From Paraphoma chrysanthemicola (lineage: Eukaryota > Ascomycota > Dothideomycetes > Pleosporales > Phaeosphaeriaceae), in contig JAGMWG010000009.1 of the NCBI GenBank assembly GCA_020744225.1, positions 1,116,001 through 1,180,000 of the forward strand: a stretch of DNA of 64,000 nt, read 5' to 3'. Shown here in pieces: positions 43,880 to 56,137 of this stretch; position 1 is the stretch's first letter, and each line of letters starts with the position of its first letter. A program made the position numbers and the translations under genes. The notes under the pieces were generated by a model. The model had not been told where the DNA came from, made no database searches, and was given only the letters and a program-made list of their open reading frames with translations.

Positions 43880-46225
43880 TTAACTAAATTTATTTAACTA
43901 ATAAAGTCTTTAAATTTAGATATACTAGTAGCCTTTGTTAGATTATCTGCTAGTATAGTACTAGTATTTTTATATACTAGATTTATTTTATTACTAAGTA
44001 AATTTTCTCTAATAAAATAATAAGTTATATCTATATACTTAGTTCTAGTATAATAAATAGGATTTTTAGCTAGTTCTATAGTACTAAGACTATCTATTTT
44101 AATAATATTTAAATTATTAAAAAGATTAAAATCTTTAAGAGATTTATTATTAAATAACTCTTGTATAAAATTTTATAGATATAGACTTTCTTTAGTAGCT
44201 TCTTTTAAAGATATATATTCTACTTCTATACTACTAATAGCTACTATTTTTTGTAGCTTAGAAATCTAACTAATAGCTATATTACTATTATTAGAATAAT
44301 TATCTTTATTATTATTTAGAATAAAGATATTTTCTATAGTAGATTTTCTAGAATCTAAATTACTTCTTTAATCTATATTACTAATACCTAGTAGATTTAT
44401 AGAATTACTAATATCTCTAGTATTATTATCTTTATTATAATAATTATTATAATTATTATTTATAGATTATTTTATAGATTCTAAAGTTAAATCTAATTCT
44501 AAATCTTTTATTTTTAAAAGATAACTAAAGACATTATTTAAGTAATTATAATATTTTATAGTAAGATTAGATATATATCTAGCTAAGTAGTTTATACTAT
44601 ATACTAGATTAAGTCTAGTAAATATAGTTAAACAGATTAAACTACTTATCTCTTTTTAATAATTACTAATAATAGTATTATTATCTAGAGATTCTAGATT
44701 CTTAAATAACTTTATACCTATAAGTAAAGATAAGTTTTTAGGTTTATTTTATAGCTTATTATATTTTTCTAGTATTTTAGAAATAAAGCTTCTTTGCGTA
44801 ATAATTAAAAATCTATTACTTTTATCTCTTATTATTTCTATACTTAAGAACTCTTTTATCTCTTCTAAATTAGTTATTTCTAATTTAGAAGTTCTAAATA
44901 AATCTTTATATAGATTATTAATTAAATCTATATTTTACGTAAAAACTAGTATATTATCTATATATATAGCTAAAATAATAGGTTTTTCTTTATATATAAA
45001 AACGCTATTATTTATTTTTAAGCTAGTAAATTCTAAAGTTTCTAGAATTTTAGTTAAAAATAATTACTATTATCTACTAGCTTACTTTAAACTATATAAA
45101 GCTTTATTAAGCTTATAAATAATATTATTATAATCTTTATTTATAATAGCTTTATTAAGTTCTTTAATTAAAGTAAGTTTTTTAACTTTTTTACTTTCTA
45201 AAGTTTTCTTAATAATATATTCTTTAAAGCCTATAAGTAATTACGTATATATATTATTACTATCTATATCTATATTAGAAAAGGCTTATTTTATATCTTA
45301 AGTATATATTTTCTAGTCTAAATATATAGTAATAGATAATAATAATCTAATATTACTAGGTTTACTAGTACTAGTAAAGGTTTCTTTATAGTTAATCTTA
45401 TATTTTTATAGAAATTCTTTAGCTACTTATCTAGCTTTATATTTTTTAATAGTATTATCTAAATTATACTCTTTATTAAGAACTTAGCGTTCTTTAATAA
45501 TAAAATAATTAGAATTAAGTACTAGAGTCTAAGTATTAGATTTTAATAAATCGTCTACTTCTATTTATATAGCTTTTAGATATAGATCTTTATCTAATCT
45601 ATTTAAAGCTTCTTTATAAGTTTTAGACTCTTTTATATTAGAATTATTAATAGTATTAAAAATATTATAAAGAATTACTTTATTATAAAGTAATTTCTAA
45701 TTATATTTACTATTATTTAATTCTATAGTACTTAATATACTATTAGTAATAGTAGTATTATTAGCTAGTTTATCTTTAGAACTATTATCTATAATTTTAG
45801 ATCTTATAGGCCTAGTAGTCTTTTTAATAACTTTAGAACTACTAGGTATAATAGTATTTAATTTATCTTTTAAATTAATCTCTATTATCTTATTACTAGT
45901 ATCTTTATTATTATCTAGTTTTATAAAGATTTCTCTAATATTATTATTATTAGAAGTATAATAATAACTTTTTATAATTTTATAATCTCTAGCATTAATA
46001 ATCTTATTAGTACTAGAATTATATAATTTATAGATATTAAAACTAGTAAAACCTATTAGATAATAAGAAGTAGCTCTAGAATCTAGTTTTTTAATAAAAT
46101 TACTAGGTTCTTTATAATAAACTAAACTTTTAAATATTTTAATATTATCTAGATTAGATAACTCTTTATATTTTAATTTATAAGAAGTTTTAAAATCTAT
46201 AAAACTATTAGAAGTTCTATTATAT
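43880..46225 (-). mobile_element. Ty1/copia pol relic
   Basis: Reverse-strand translation through stops gives, from right to left, an integrase C-terminal part (KLDSRATSYYLIGF near 46080), then a reverse transcriptase whose active site YVDD reads YIDN (about 44944-44985). RNase H follows (ISSIEVEYISLKEATKESLY near 44200 and TRTKYIDITYYFIRE then LADNLTKA near 43950-44050). The changes (V to I, D to N) are what G-to-A RIP would give. The integrase is cut at about 46225, where DNA resembling a pogo-like terminus begins. The 3' LTR is probably within 43030-43700, but I could not find its partner. Confidence 0.8.
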
Positions 46226-46329
46226 AGATAAGTAACGTACTCTATAAGTAAGTAGCTTACACAGGTAAGTAGCTTACTTTACTAAGATCTTACTAAAACG
46301 TACTCTTATAAGAGTATAAAACGTAATAA

Positions 46330-47580
46330 ATTAACTACTAAACAAGCTACTAGCTTTAAAGGAGACTTAATTATAGCTTACGCTTTAGACTATTAAAGAA
46401 GACGTAATACTCTCTTAATAATGTACTGCAGCTATCTATAATATCTTATAAAAGTCTATTAGTAATTAACGCGCTAGAATACTATTTTAACGCGATTACG
46501 CGCCTAACTTAGTAAATCTTTATCTAATAGAAGAGAAGGTAATTATTTAGTATATACTTAAGCTTAACGCGTAAGAATTTACGCTACAGCTTACTACTAT
46601 TAAAGATATAGCTAATTTACTATATAAGAAGCGTAGCTAACTATTAGTAAGTATTAACTAGGCTGTAACCTTCATTAAACATTACTCTAAGCTTAAAGTT
46701 AAGTTTAATTATAAGTACAACTACAAAAGAGTTCTTTGTATAAATTCTAAGATTATATAAGACTAGTTCTAACTTATAGAGAATATAAAGGCTAAGTATA
46801 GTATTCTTAATAAGAACACTTATAACTTTAATAAGTCTAGCTTTATAATAAGTATAATATTAACTAAAGTAGTAGTTATAGACTCTAAGTATTAAGAATA
46901 GCTAAAGAGCGTTTAGTAAAGTAATTATAAGTAGACTATAGTAATCTAAAGAATTAATATAATAAAGTAGGTAATTCTACCTTTTATTATCTTCTAAGGT
47001 AAGAATTACCTTACTATCTAGTATAAGAAGAATAATCTACTTAATAACTAGATTATTATAGTCTCTAAGAACAGCTAAATAATAAATAAGCTTAGTCTAG
47101 CGTAGTTAAAGTACTTTAACGCGTATACAAAGAAGCGTACTCTTAGAGAAGTATAATTACTTATTATTAATAGCTATAAGAGCTATAACTTACTTAATTT
47201 CTAGTAGTACTATAAGAAGAATAAGATTATTACTCTTTATATACTTTTTTACTTATTATACCTCTTATAGCCTCTTAATATAAGTTATTTCTTACTATTA
47301 AAGAAGGTGTATAGATACTAAGCTAAAAACCTAATACGTAATAAGATTAACTATATTACTAAACTTAAGTTCTTATCTTACTTTATTACTATATTTAAGA
47401 ATATAATTAATAAAAGTAATATTAAGAGAGACTTTTAAGGTACTAGCCTTATTCTACTTAATATAAAGGTAGTAATATTAAAGCTTAACGTCTACCTATA
47501 TACACTTATACTACTTACTACTATGTTATTACATAGAGTAATATATTTAGTTTATATTATATAGAGTTCTTAATTTCCTT
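46330..47580 (+). mobile_element. pogo/Fot1-like DNA transposon relic
   Basis: Plus-strand translation through stops gives an N-terminal helix-turn-helix region (46.4-46.7 kb) and a segment equivalent to KYGILDEDTYNFDETGF (here AKYSILNKNTYNFNKSSF, near 46800-46860). The 'IPPFIIF' block (47.0 kb) follows, then a second catalytic block equivalent to DGHGSH (reads INSYKSY near 47170) and the PLKKAYG-like tail. Asp to Asn changes at catalytic positions make it dead. The upstream end carries the motif taaaacgtactcttataaga (46294 onward). The 3' end is interrupted by the small LTR element at 47585. Confidence 0.75.
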
Positions 47581-47584
47581 AATA

Positions 47585-48861
47585 TACGTAAGTAGATTAT
47601 ATAATTATCTAGTCTTTATAAGAGCGTTTTAATATTATAGAGAGAAGAGAGAAGAATATAATATAAAAAATAAGAAAAAGAGTAGAAAAACTAGTAAGGT
47701 AGATACTTAACAGCTAATATAGAGAGGTCTTCTCTACCTTATTACTTACTTCTACATACTATAAATAGTAAAATAAGTTCTAAACTACCTATTAATAACT
47801 TAAATAGTAATACTTAAGAGACCTAACGCTTACTTTATAGTAAGTGCAAAGAAAGCTAGTAATATTATCTATTATAGAATTTTTATAAGAAGCTCTAGTC
47901 TATATAGTATAGTATAGAGAGCTTTATTATAACTACGTTTTATACCTTTATTAGAGAGTACTTAGTATATATATAAGAGAAGTACTTATTCTAAAGTTAC
48001 TTAGTAGCTTTAGTATATTATAATAAAGAAAAGCTGTACACTTCTATTTACTATATTAGTAAAGAGTATTATAACTATAATACTTCTATCTAGAATATTA
48101 CTAGAGAGCTATTATAGTCTTAGAGAAATACAATACTTATCTACTATATTAGTAGAGTATTAAGATAATACCTATCTACTATATTAGTAAAGTATTATTA
48201 CAACTCTTAAAGAAATATAATACCTATTTACTATATTAGTAAAGTACTATAATAATACTTATCTACTATATTAGTAGAGTATTATAGTAATACCTATTTA
48301 CTATATTAGTAGAGTATTATCTTAGTACTAAAGTATTAGTCTACTATTTCTAGATAGAGTACTTTAATACTATAATTTTAACCTACTAATTAAGTAGAAG
48401 AAAAACTAGTAACGCCTACCTATATAAAAGAGGTAGGTATACAAAAGACTCTAAGAGAGACTACTAAGAGTAAGGCTTCTAGAAAAAGCTAGAATAGCTA
48501 GTTCTAGCGCTGTACTTAGCTATTACTAAGAGAAGCTATTATACTTAGACGTAAAAGCCTTACTACGTAATTTCTAAAGAGTATTATATAGTTAATAAGA
48601 AGTACTTAGATAATAGTATAATATATAGAAAAAGAAGAAATACGTAAGTAGATTATATAATTATCTAGTCTTTATAAGAGCGTTTTAATATTATAGAAAG
48701 AAAAAGAAAAAATAATATAATATAGAAAAATAAGAAAAAAGGTAGAGAACTAGTAAGGTAAATACTTAATAGCTAATATAAAGAGGTCTTCTTTATCTTA
48801 TTACTTACTTCTACATACTATAAATAGTAAAATAGGTTCTAAACTATCTATTAATAACTTA
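47585..48861. mobile_element. TRIM-like small LTR element
   Basis: Two direct repeats, 47585-47802 and 48641-48861 (about 220 bp, starting tacgtaagtagattatataa and ending attaataactta), flank about 0.84 kb of non-coding DNA. The copies differ by scattered A/G and C/T changes and a few indels. Size and layout match terminal-repeat retrotransposons in miniature (non-autonomous). A solo duplication is the alternative. The autonomous partner is not in the window as far as I can see. Confidence 0.7.
48044..48325. repeat. Minisatellite inside the small LTR element
   Basis: Six degenerate copies of a ~35-bp unit with core tactatattagtaragtatta, spaced 35-52 bp, with short unrelated insertions between copies 1-2 and 3-4. 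Confidence 0.8.
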
Positions 48862-48926
48862 CTACTAGAACTTATTTTATTATAAGTATACTAAAAGTAA
48901 TAAGTTTCTAAGCTATTTTCTTAGTA

Positions 48927-49084
48927 TGTAATAAACTTAGGCTGTACTTATATCTAGTTTAGGCTATACTCTAGTAAGTAGTATATAATAAAAGAAGAAA
49001 AAGTCTCTCTCTTTCTTTCTCTAAGAGAATTTATATCTATTCTAATACTTATTAGTACTATACGTAAAGCTAGTTTATAATATT
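48927..49084 (+). repeat. Left LTR of the 7.2-kb gypsy element
   Basis: About 158 bp, sharing acttaggctgtacttatatc and then a C/T-rich block (tctctctctttctttctcta) and a tail around taaagctagtttataatat with 55980-56137. Confidence 0.8.
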
Positions 49085-52000
49085 AAATTCTCTTCTTCTA
49101 GTTAATTAAGTAGTAAAAGAATATTTTCTCTTAACTAGAATACGTTTTTCTCTAACTCTCTCTTGCCTTAACTTCTTAATAAGATTCTCTAGATTATTAT
49201 AGATATATAGAAGACGTATATATAAGAAAAGACTCTTCTCTAGACTATAGTTAAATAGTAGAATAACCTACATAAGAATTTAAACGTAATATTCTTAGTA
49301 TAAGAACTAGAAGAGCTATACTTAGGTATAACTAGCGCGTTAAGAGCAGCTATAGTAGTAAGGCTAATACTTAGTATAATTTCTATTCTAACTCTAGTAA
49401 TAAATACTTTCTCTTTATTTCGTCTTATAGTAAAAATAAACTAATATAAGCTACTCTTAGTAGAAGAGCTCTTTAATAGTAATAGTACTAGCTTTACTAC
49501 TTAAAAACTTATAATAGAGTATAAGCTAGCTATAAACTAAGAATTTATTAAAAGTAATAAAAAGATATAGTTATTTATCTAAGTGTAGCTAAGCTTCTAG
49601 ATCTAATATAAAATTACTATATTTTGTATATACATAAGAGAGTAAAGTAAGTTTAATTCTTACTATTTTCTATTCTAGCTAAAGTTTTAGTATAGTAATA
49701 AATATATAATATAGAGAGCTTAGGCCTAGCTTAAAGCGCTTTACTAAAAGAAAACTAAGCCTTTTACTAACTTTTTTATATAATAGATTTAACTACTAGA
49801 AATAGTAAATACTTTTAGTTAGAGTAATAAATAGAAGCTTATCTAGCTTTACTAGTGCCTTAACTTAACTATATAGAATATTATAATAAACTAAGATATT
49901 TCTTATAATAACTATAATATAGCCTACTAGTAGTACTACTAGATTTTAGCTAATATTAAGATACTATAGCTAGAAGCTTATTTTTAATATTATAGTAAAA
50001 GTCTTATACTAATATCTAAGAAAGATACTAATAGTAATATTTCTATAATAGTTATTAGAGTAGTAGCTCTTCTTTAATATAAAGAGAAGTAGCTAAGTAG
50101 CTAAAAAGAGCTTACTTAGATCTCTACGCCTCTATTTAACTAGAAGTATATAGTAAAACTATATATAAGATATAAATAGATAGACTATATAGCTTAGAAC
50201 TATAAGTTTATAGTAAATAAAAGTACTATAATAGTCTACGTAGTAGCTGTATTACTAGAATAAGAGAACTAAGAGAAAGAGTAGCCTCTAACTTAAACGT
50301 AAGTTAGAAGTAGTGTAAAGTAATTTTAATAGAAGAATTAGCTAGCTAGTATATTATAGTAGAAATAACTTAAATAGCTCTTAGTAATATAAATAAGCTA
50401 TCTTTTTTTATTCTATTAGTAGTAAAGAATTAGTTTCTTACTAAGGTACTAGTTAATTTAGAGTATAAGTGCTTTAGTATAGTAAGTAAGAAATTTACAA
50501 AATAAATAAAGAGAGAGTTTATTAATATTCTACTATAATATCTTTAATAAGTAGTATCTTTTAATATATACTAAGAGATCTTATAACTAGTTTTGTTTAA
50601 ATCTAATCTAGATAGTTAGTGCTTAAGACTTATAGTATACGTAGTTCTAAGTCTCTAATATAATATTATTCTTAGTAAACTATAAATACGTTATAAGAGT
50701 ATTATACTAGACGTACTATAAAGCTAGCTTAAGATAGTAGTAGTAAAAAGAATAGTTATATTAGAAAATAAAATCGCTAACTTATAGAAGATAAGGTAAG
50801 ACTAGTTATAATAATTTTAGCTATTAGAATCTAATTAATTCTCTAATATAATAGACTATATACTAGCATTTTCTTTACTACTTTTTATAAACTTACTTAT
50901 ACTATAGACGCTCTATAAGTAGAAGAGTCTAAGGTAGCTAAGAATAAGACTATAAAAAAACACTTCTAAGAGAGTTTACTAACTTTATAAGCTTATTTAA
51001 TAAGATAAAAGTAAATAGACTACCTTTATATTATAAGTAGATAGACTACTATATTAAGTTATATAAGAATAATAATAGATTTATACTAGAACTACTATAA
51101 GGCTCTCTATATTTTATATTCTAAGATTAGTTACTTAAGCTACGTTAATAAGTTATAAAATTATTAAATAAAGGTTAGATTAGAGCTAGTTTATTAAGAG
51201 CTAGAGCTTTAGTTCTTTTAGTTAAAAAGCTATTAAAAAGCTAGAGGTTATATATAGACTACTAAGAGTTAAATACTATTACTTTTATAAATAAGTACTC
51301 TTTTCTTCTTATAAAAGAGATCTTACGTATACTCTTAGAAGTAATATTATTTACTAAGATAGATATATACTTAGCGTTCTATTAGCTCTATATAAGAGAG
51401 AGAAATAAATACCTTACTATATTTTACATATAATTTAGCTTATTTAAATAGTTAGTATATTTTATAAAATTAGTAAGAGCTCTAGTATTCTTTTAATAGT
51501 ATATTAATAGAGTACTTAAAGAATTTCTAAGAGTATACGCTACTACTTACCTAGATAACGTACTTATATACTTAGAGAAATCTAGAAAAGACTATATTAA
51601 AAAAGTCTATAAAGTACTAATACTTCTTTAAGAAGCTAAGTTAGCGTTAGATCTTAATAAGTATAACTTTATAGTATCTAAGATATAATACCTTAGGTAT
51701 ATAATTATAGTAAGAAAGTTAATATAACTAGACTTAGAGAAACTTTACGCTATGTATAAGTAAAAAGTACTTACTATAGTTAGTAGAGTTAGAAGTTTTT
51801 TAAGTTTTACTAACTTCTACTATAACTTTATTCTAGAGTTTTTTAAGATAGTAGTACTACTTTATTTACTTATAAAGAAGAATATACTATTCTAATAAGA
51901 ACTAAAATAGAATAAGTTATTCTAACTTCTTAAGAAAGTATTTATAGTAGAACTAGCGCTATAATAATAAGACTTAGCTAAGTATACTATAGTTAAAGTA

Positions 52001-55000
52001 AACTACTTAGATAAAGTACTAGGTAAGTACCTTTTATAAGAATACTAGAGTGTTCTATACTTTATAGTCTAGTACTCTATAATTCTTATAAGAGTATAAT
52101 GTAACTATACTATATATAATAAGAAGCTTCTTACTATTATATTCTATATATAGACCTAGATAGTAGAGTTATAAGAGGTCTATAAGCTATTTATTATATA
52201 TATAGACTACTATAACTTAGAATACTTTATAGGCTTCTACTCTCTTTCTAAGAGGTAGAGCTATTAGTTTAAACTGCTCTTATAATTCTAATATAAGCTT
52301 AAGTACTATCTAAGTAGACTAGCTTAGTAACTAGATATACTTAGCTACTATACTTAAGATAATACTATACTTCTAAATAAAGAAAGATTAATATCTCTAG
52401 TCTACGTTATAATAACTATAATAAGAGTATATTTAGAAGATATAAGAATACTACTAGAATTTCTTATCTTTTGTAATAAGTATATATAAAGATTATAAGA
52501 TAAGGCTATATCTAATAATAAATAATACTACATAAGATAGAACGTAGTAAAGTTTAAAGTCTATAATTTTCTTCTAGAAGCTTAAATAATATAGTAAATA
52601 GAGAACTATGTAATTTTAGTATATAAAGTTCTATTATAGTATAGAGTTATATAGCTACTAATATAAGAGCTTTTTATAATAATAGTAATATAACGTATAT
52701 ATAACTTTAGGTTATTAGACTACTTAGAAAAGAACTCTATATTCTATATTTTATGTAAAAACTATTACTAAGATAGTATAATAGTAGACGTTAGTAGATA
52801 TATACAGAACTACTATTACTTTAGAGTTTATATATTAAGGTATAAACGCTAAAGACTTCTATAATCTATTCTAGTAGTAGATTAGTATTAGACGTAGATT
52901 TTAATAAACTTTATAGTTAACCTTTTTACTATAATAAAGAAAGTGCTATAATATCTATTAGTAATAATAAACTAGCTGTCTAAATATATATAACTAGAAC
53001 TTATAGTTACTATAAAGTTAAATAAGTATATAAGAGTTTTTTAGAATATATAGTAGTAATTCTATAAGTTTCTAATATTTATTATCTTAAACTATAGATT
53101 AGACTAGCTAAAGAAGTTCTAGACTAAGCTTTACTACTTAGTAAGAATATAATAACTACTCTCTACTATATACTACTTCTAGACAGATAGTAGAATAGAA
53201 TAAACTAACTAGAAGGTATAGGTAGTACTCTAAATAATAGTAAACTTTAAGTAGATAAATTAGCTTTAATACTTACTAGCTAGCTCTAAATAACTAGAAC
53301 TTAAGTATAATAGAAGTTAGTTTAAACTTACTATTTAATAGATTTATTATAGAGCTATTATAGAAAGCTACTTTTTTAGAAATATTTAATAAAACTTCTT
53401 ATAGAGCTATAGCTTACTTTCTAGAATATTTATAATAGAGAATAAAGCTAGTATAAGCTATAATTATTTTTTAGTAATAATAATAATAAGATACTATAAA
53501 CTATACATATTATCTAGTAGAGCGTTTTTAAGTTAGAAATAAGATTTAGTTTTTAATATAAAATATAAAAATAAACTAACTTAGTAAAAAGCTTAATTAG
53601 CTTTAATATAAATATACTATTTAAGTAATACTAACACTACTTATAGTCTAGCTAAACTTACTAGAATATATATATAACGTTGTTTATGTTAACTTAGTAG
53701 AACGCGCTACTATAGACTTACTACTATTTTAAGTTCTTAAAAATATAAGACTAGGCCTAGACTTAGTAATAACTAAGAGTAACTTCTTTCTCTATAAATA
53801 TAGAGTAAAAGAAATTCTACGCGTAAAGAATATAAGAGAGAGAAATAAGTACTAAGTACTAGTTAAATAGAAAAGATAGCTAGAGCTAATATAAAAGCTA
53901 GCTAATAACTTTATAGATATAATAGTACTATAGTAGTTTAAAGAATAATATAGTAATATTATAAGTACTAAAGAACTATAGAGGTAAATATAAGTATAAG
54001 AAGGTAGTAGATAAAAGTTATATTAAAGTAGTAGTAAAGCTATACTAAAGCTATAAAAAAAGCTTTATATAAAAGAAAAGAGAGCTTAAGAGTCTTACTA
54101 TAGTACTATAATAGCGCTAGCCTAGTCTTACTACATTATCTACGTAAGTAAAGTACTAAAATAAACTAGTAGAGTAAAGAAGAAGAATAATACTACCTAG
54201 GTACTATTATTATACTTCTTAGAGGCTTTATAGAACTACTTATTAGAGTTTTTCTTATTATTAATAAACTTAGTACGTAAATAATAGTTAATAATATAAT
54301 ATAAGTACTTCTTTACCTTATCTTTATTATAGTAATAGTAAGAGTGTAATAGAAAGTCTTAGGTTAGAAAGTAAAGAAGGTAATACTATATCTTTATATA
54401 AAAATAACTCTTATACTAAAGTATTATAAGAGATCTTAGAGTAGCTATAGGTAAATAATAGTAGTAGAACTTAAGTAGAGTAAGTAGAGAAGAGCTGTAC
54501 ACAGTAGATAAGCTAGAAATATAGTAGTAGTATAATAGTATAGTAAAGTACTTAGAATAGTTTATAATAAAGTAATCTTAGTAGTAATGTATCTTATAAA
54601 TAAGTGTAGAGAAAGTATAAGTATAAAGCTACTATTAAAGGCCTTAGATTATCTTTTATAATATTATAAATTAGTAAAGCTAATAATAAGAGTATAATAT
54701 AAAATTAAAATGTACTAGAATCTATTAATATAAGTTAGCTACCTAATAGTTATCTTTGTTAATATAGTAGTTAAGGTAACTTACTACTTAATATATAGCG
54801 TCTATTAGTATATTTAGCTAAGACTCTATTTACTAGATATATACGCTTACACTACTACTAGTAAGAAGAGTAGAGAGAGTTTAGAAGAGACTAATAGTAA
54901 AGAATAATAAAGATACTATAAATAGAGTACTAAGAAGCTATAAAAGTAAAGTAAAGGTAGTAGAATATAAAGTTATTAGTGTAACGTTAAAGGCTTTAGT

Positions 55001-55979
55001 AAGGTAGTAGAAGTACTAGTTAAATACTACGTAAGAGCTACGCTACTAACTTATAACTAGATCTTAATAGCGCTAGAATACTTTAACTATATAATAATTA
55101 TTATAAGTATATAACTTATTAGCGTAGTTATACTACGTATAGTAAGTATAGTATAGAGTTAAAGAACTTATAAACTTAGAGGTAAGCTTAGTATAAGTCT
55201 TATAGCATTAATTATAAGACTAGTAAATAGAATAAGAGTCTAGTTATAAAGTTAGTACAAACTTAGTAAGAGGCTAATATATATTTAGAGAATATACTAA
55301 GTAAGTACTCTATATTACTATAATAACGCAGATAATTAATGTAGAGAAGTAATTATAGAGCTTAGTATAGTCTAGTAACTTAGCCTTATTAGAATTAGAG
55401 TTACTAACTATAATATAGTTACTAATATAGCACTTCTTCTTAGTAGAGATAAGCTAAGAGAAGATAGTTAGTATAACATATATAAGATAAAGAAAAAAGT
55501 ACTTATAGTCTTATTATAACTAGTAGACTAGTTATTATAATTAAGAGACTTACTACTACTACTAGAACTAGCTACTATAATACTTAAAATACTATTAAGA
55601 CTCTAGCTCTACTTATTACTAGTATAGTAGTTATAAAGAGTAGTTATAGTAGAGAGACTAATATAGAGCTAAAAGAATAACGTAATAGTAAATAAAGTAA
55701 GTACTACTAAAGATATAAGAGATAGATGTAAGATTATAGTAGAGTGCATAAAGGTAGCTTAAAGATTTTAGAAGTAGCTCTACATTACTTTGTTTTAGAT
55801 ATAATATATCTTACTTATAAATAACTTATTATAATACTATAGCTATATTATAGAACTATAATAAGTGTACCTTAGTAACCTAAGGAATCTAAAAATAATA
55901 ATATAATATAAACTCTATAAGGCCTTAGCACGTCTATAATAATAGAAAATACATAGAGAAAGAAGTAAGAAGAGAAATA

Positions 55980-56137
55980 TATAATAGACTTAGGCTGTAC
56001 TTATATCTAGTTTAGACTATACTCTAGTAAGTAGTATATAATAAGAGAAGAGAGAGTCTCTTTCTTTCTCTCTCTAAGAGAATTTATATCTATTCTAATA
56101 CTTATTAGTACTACGCGTAAAGCTAGTCTATAATATA
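55980..56137 (+). repeat. Right LTR of the 7.2-kb gypsy element
   Basis: Direct repeat of 48927-49084. Differences are mostly A/G and T/C transitions, as expected when RIP hits each copy independently. Exact ends are uncertain by a few bases. Confidence 0.8.

Larger units (their letters stand above)
48927..56137 (+). mobile_element. Ty3/gypsy chromovirus, RIP-killed, with both LTRs
   Basis: About 7.2 kb between two LTRs. Plus-strand translation through stops shows reverse transcriptase at 51.1-51.85 kb (TYLDNVLIY at 51546, where YLDD is expected; SRVRSFLSFTNFYYNF near 51800) and RNase H after it. Integrase spans 52.4-53.6 kb. A chromodomain-like stretch follows at 53850-53960 (VLVKxKR, then LAN; x marks a stop where Trp is expected), which marks chromoviruses. 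The interval from 54.0 kb to the right LTR (1.9 kb) is longer than a normal 3' region and may hold another nested insertion. Most stops are explained by CAA/CAG/TGG changes. Confidence 0.8.

Noticed and set aside
48044..48325. CRISPR-like array
   Set aside because: Eukaryotic context, degenerate repeats with unequal spacing and no cas genes. It is a minisatellite.
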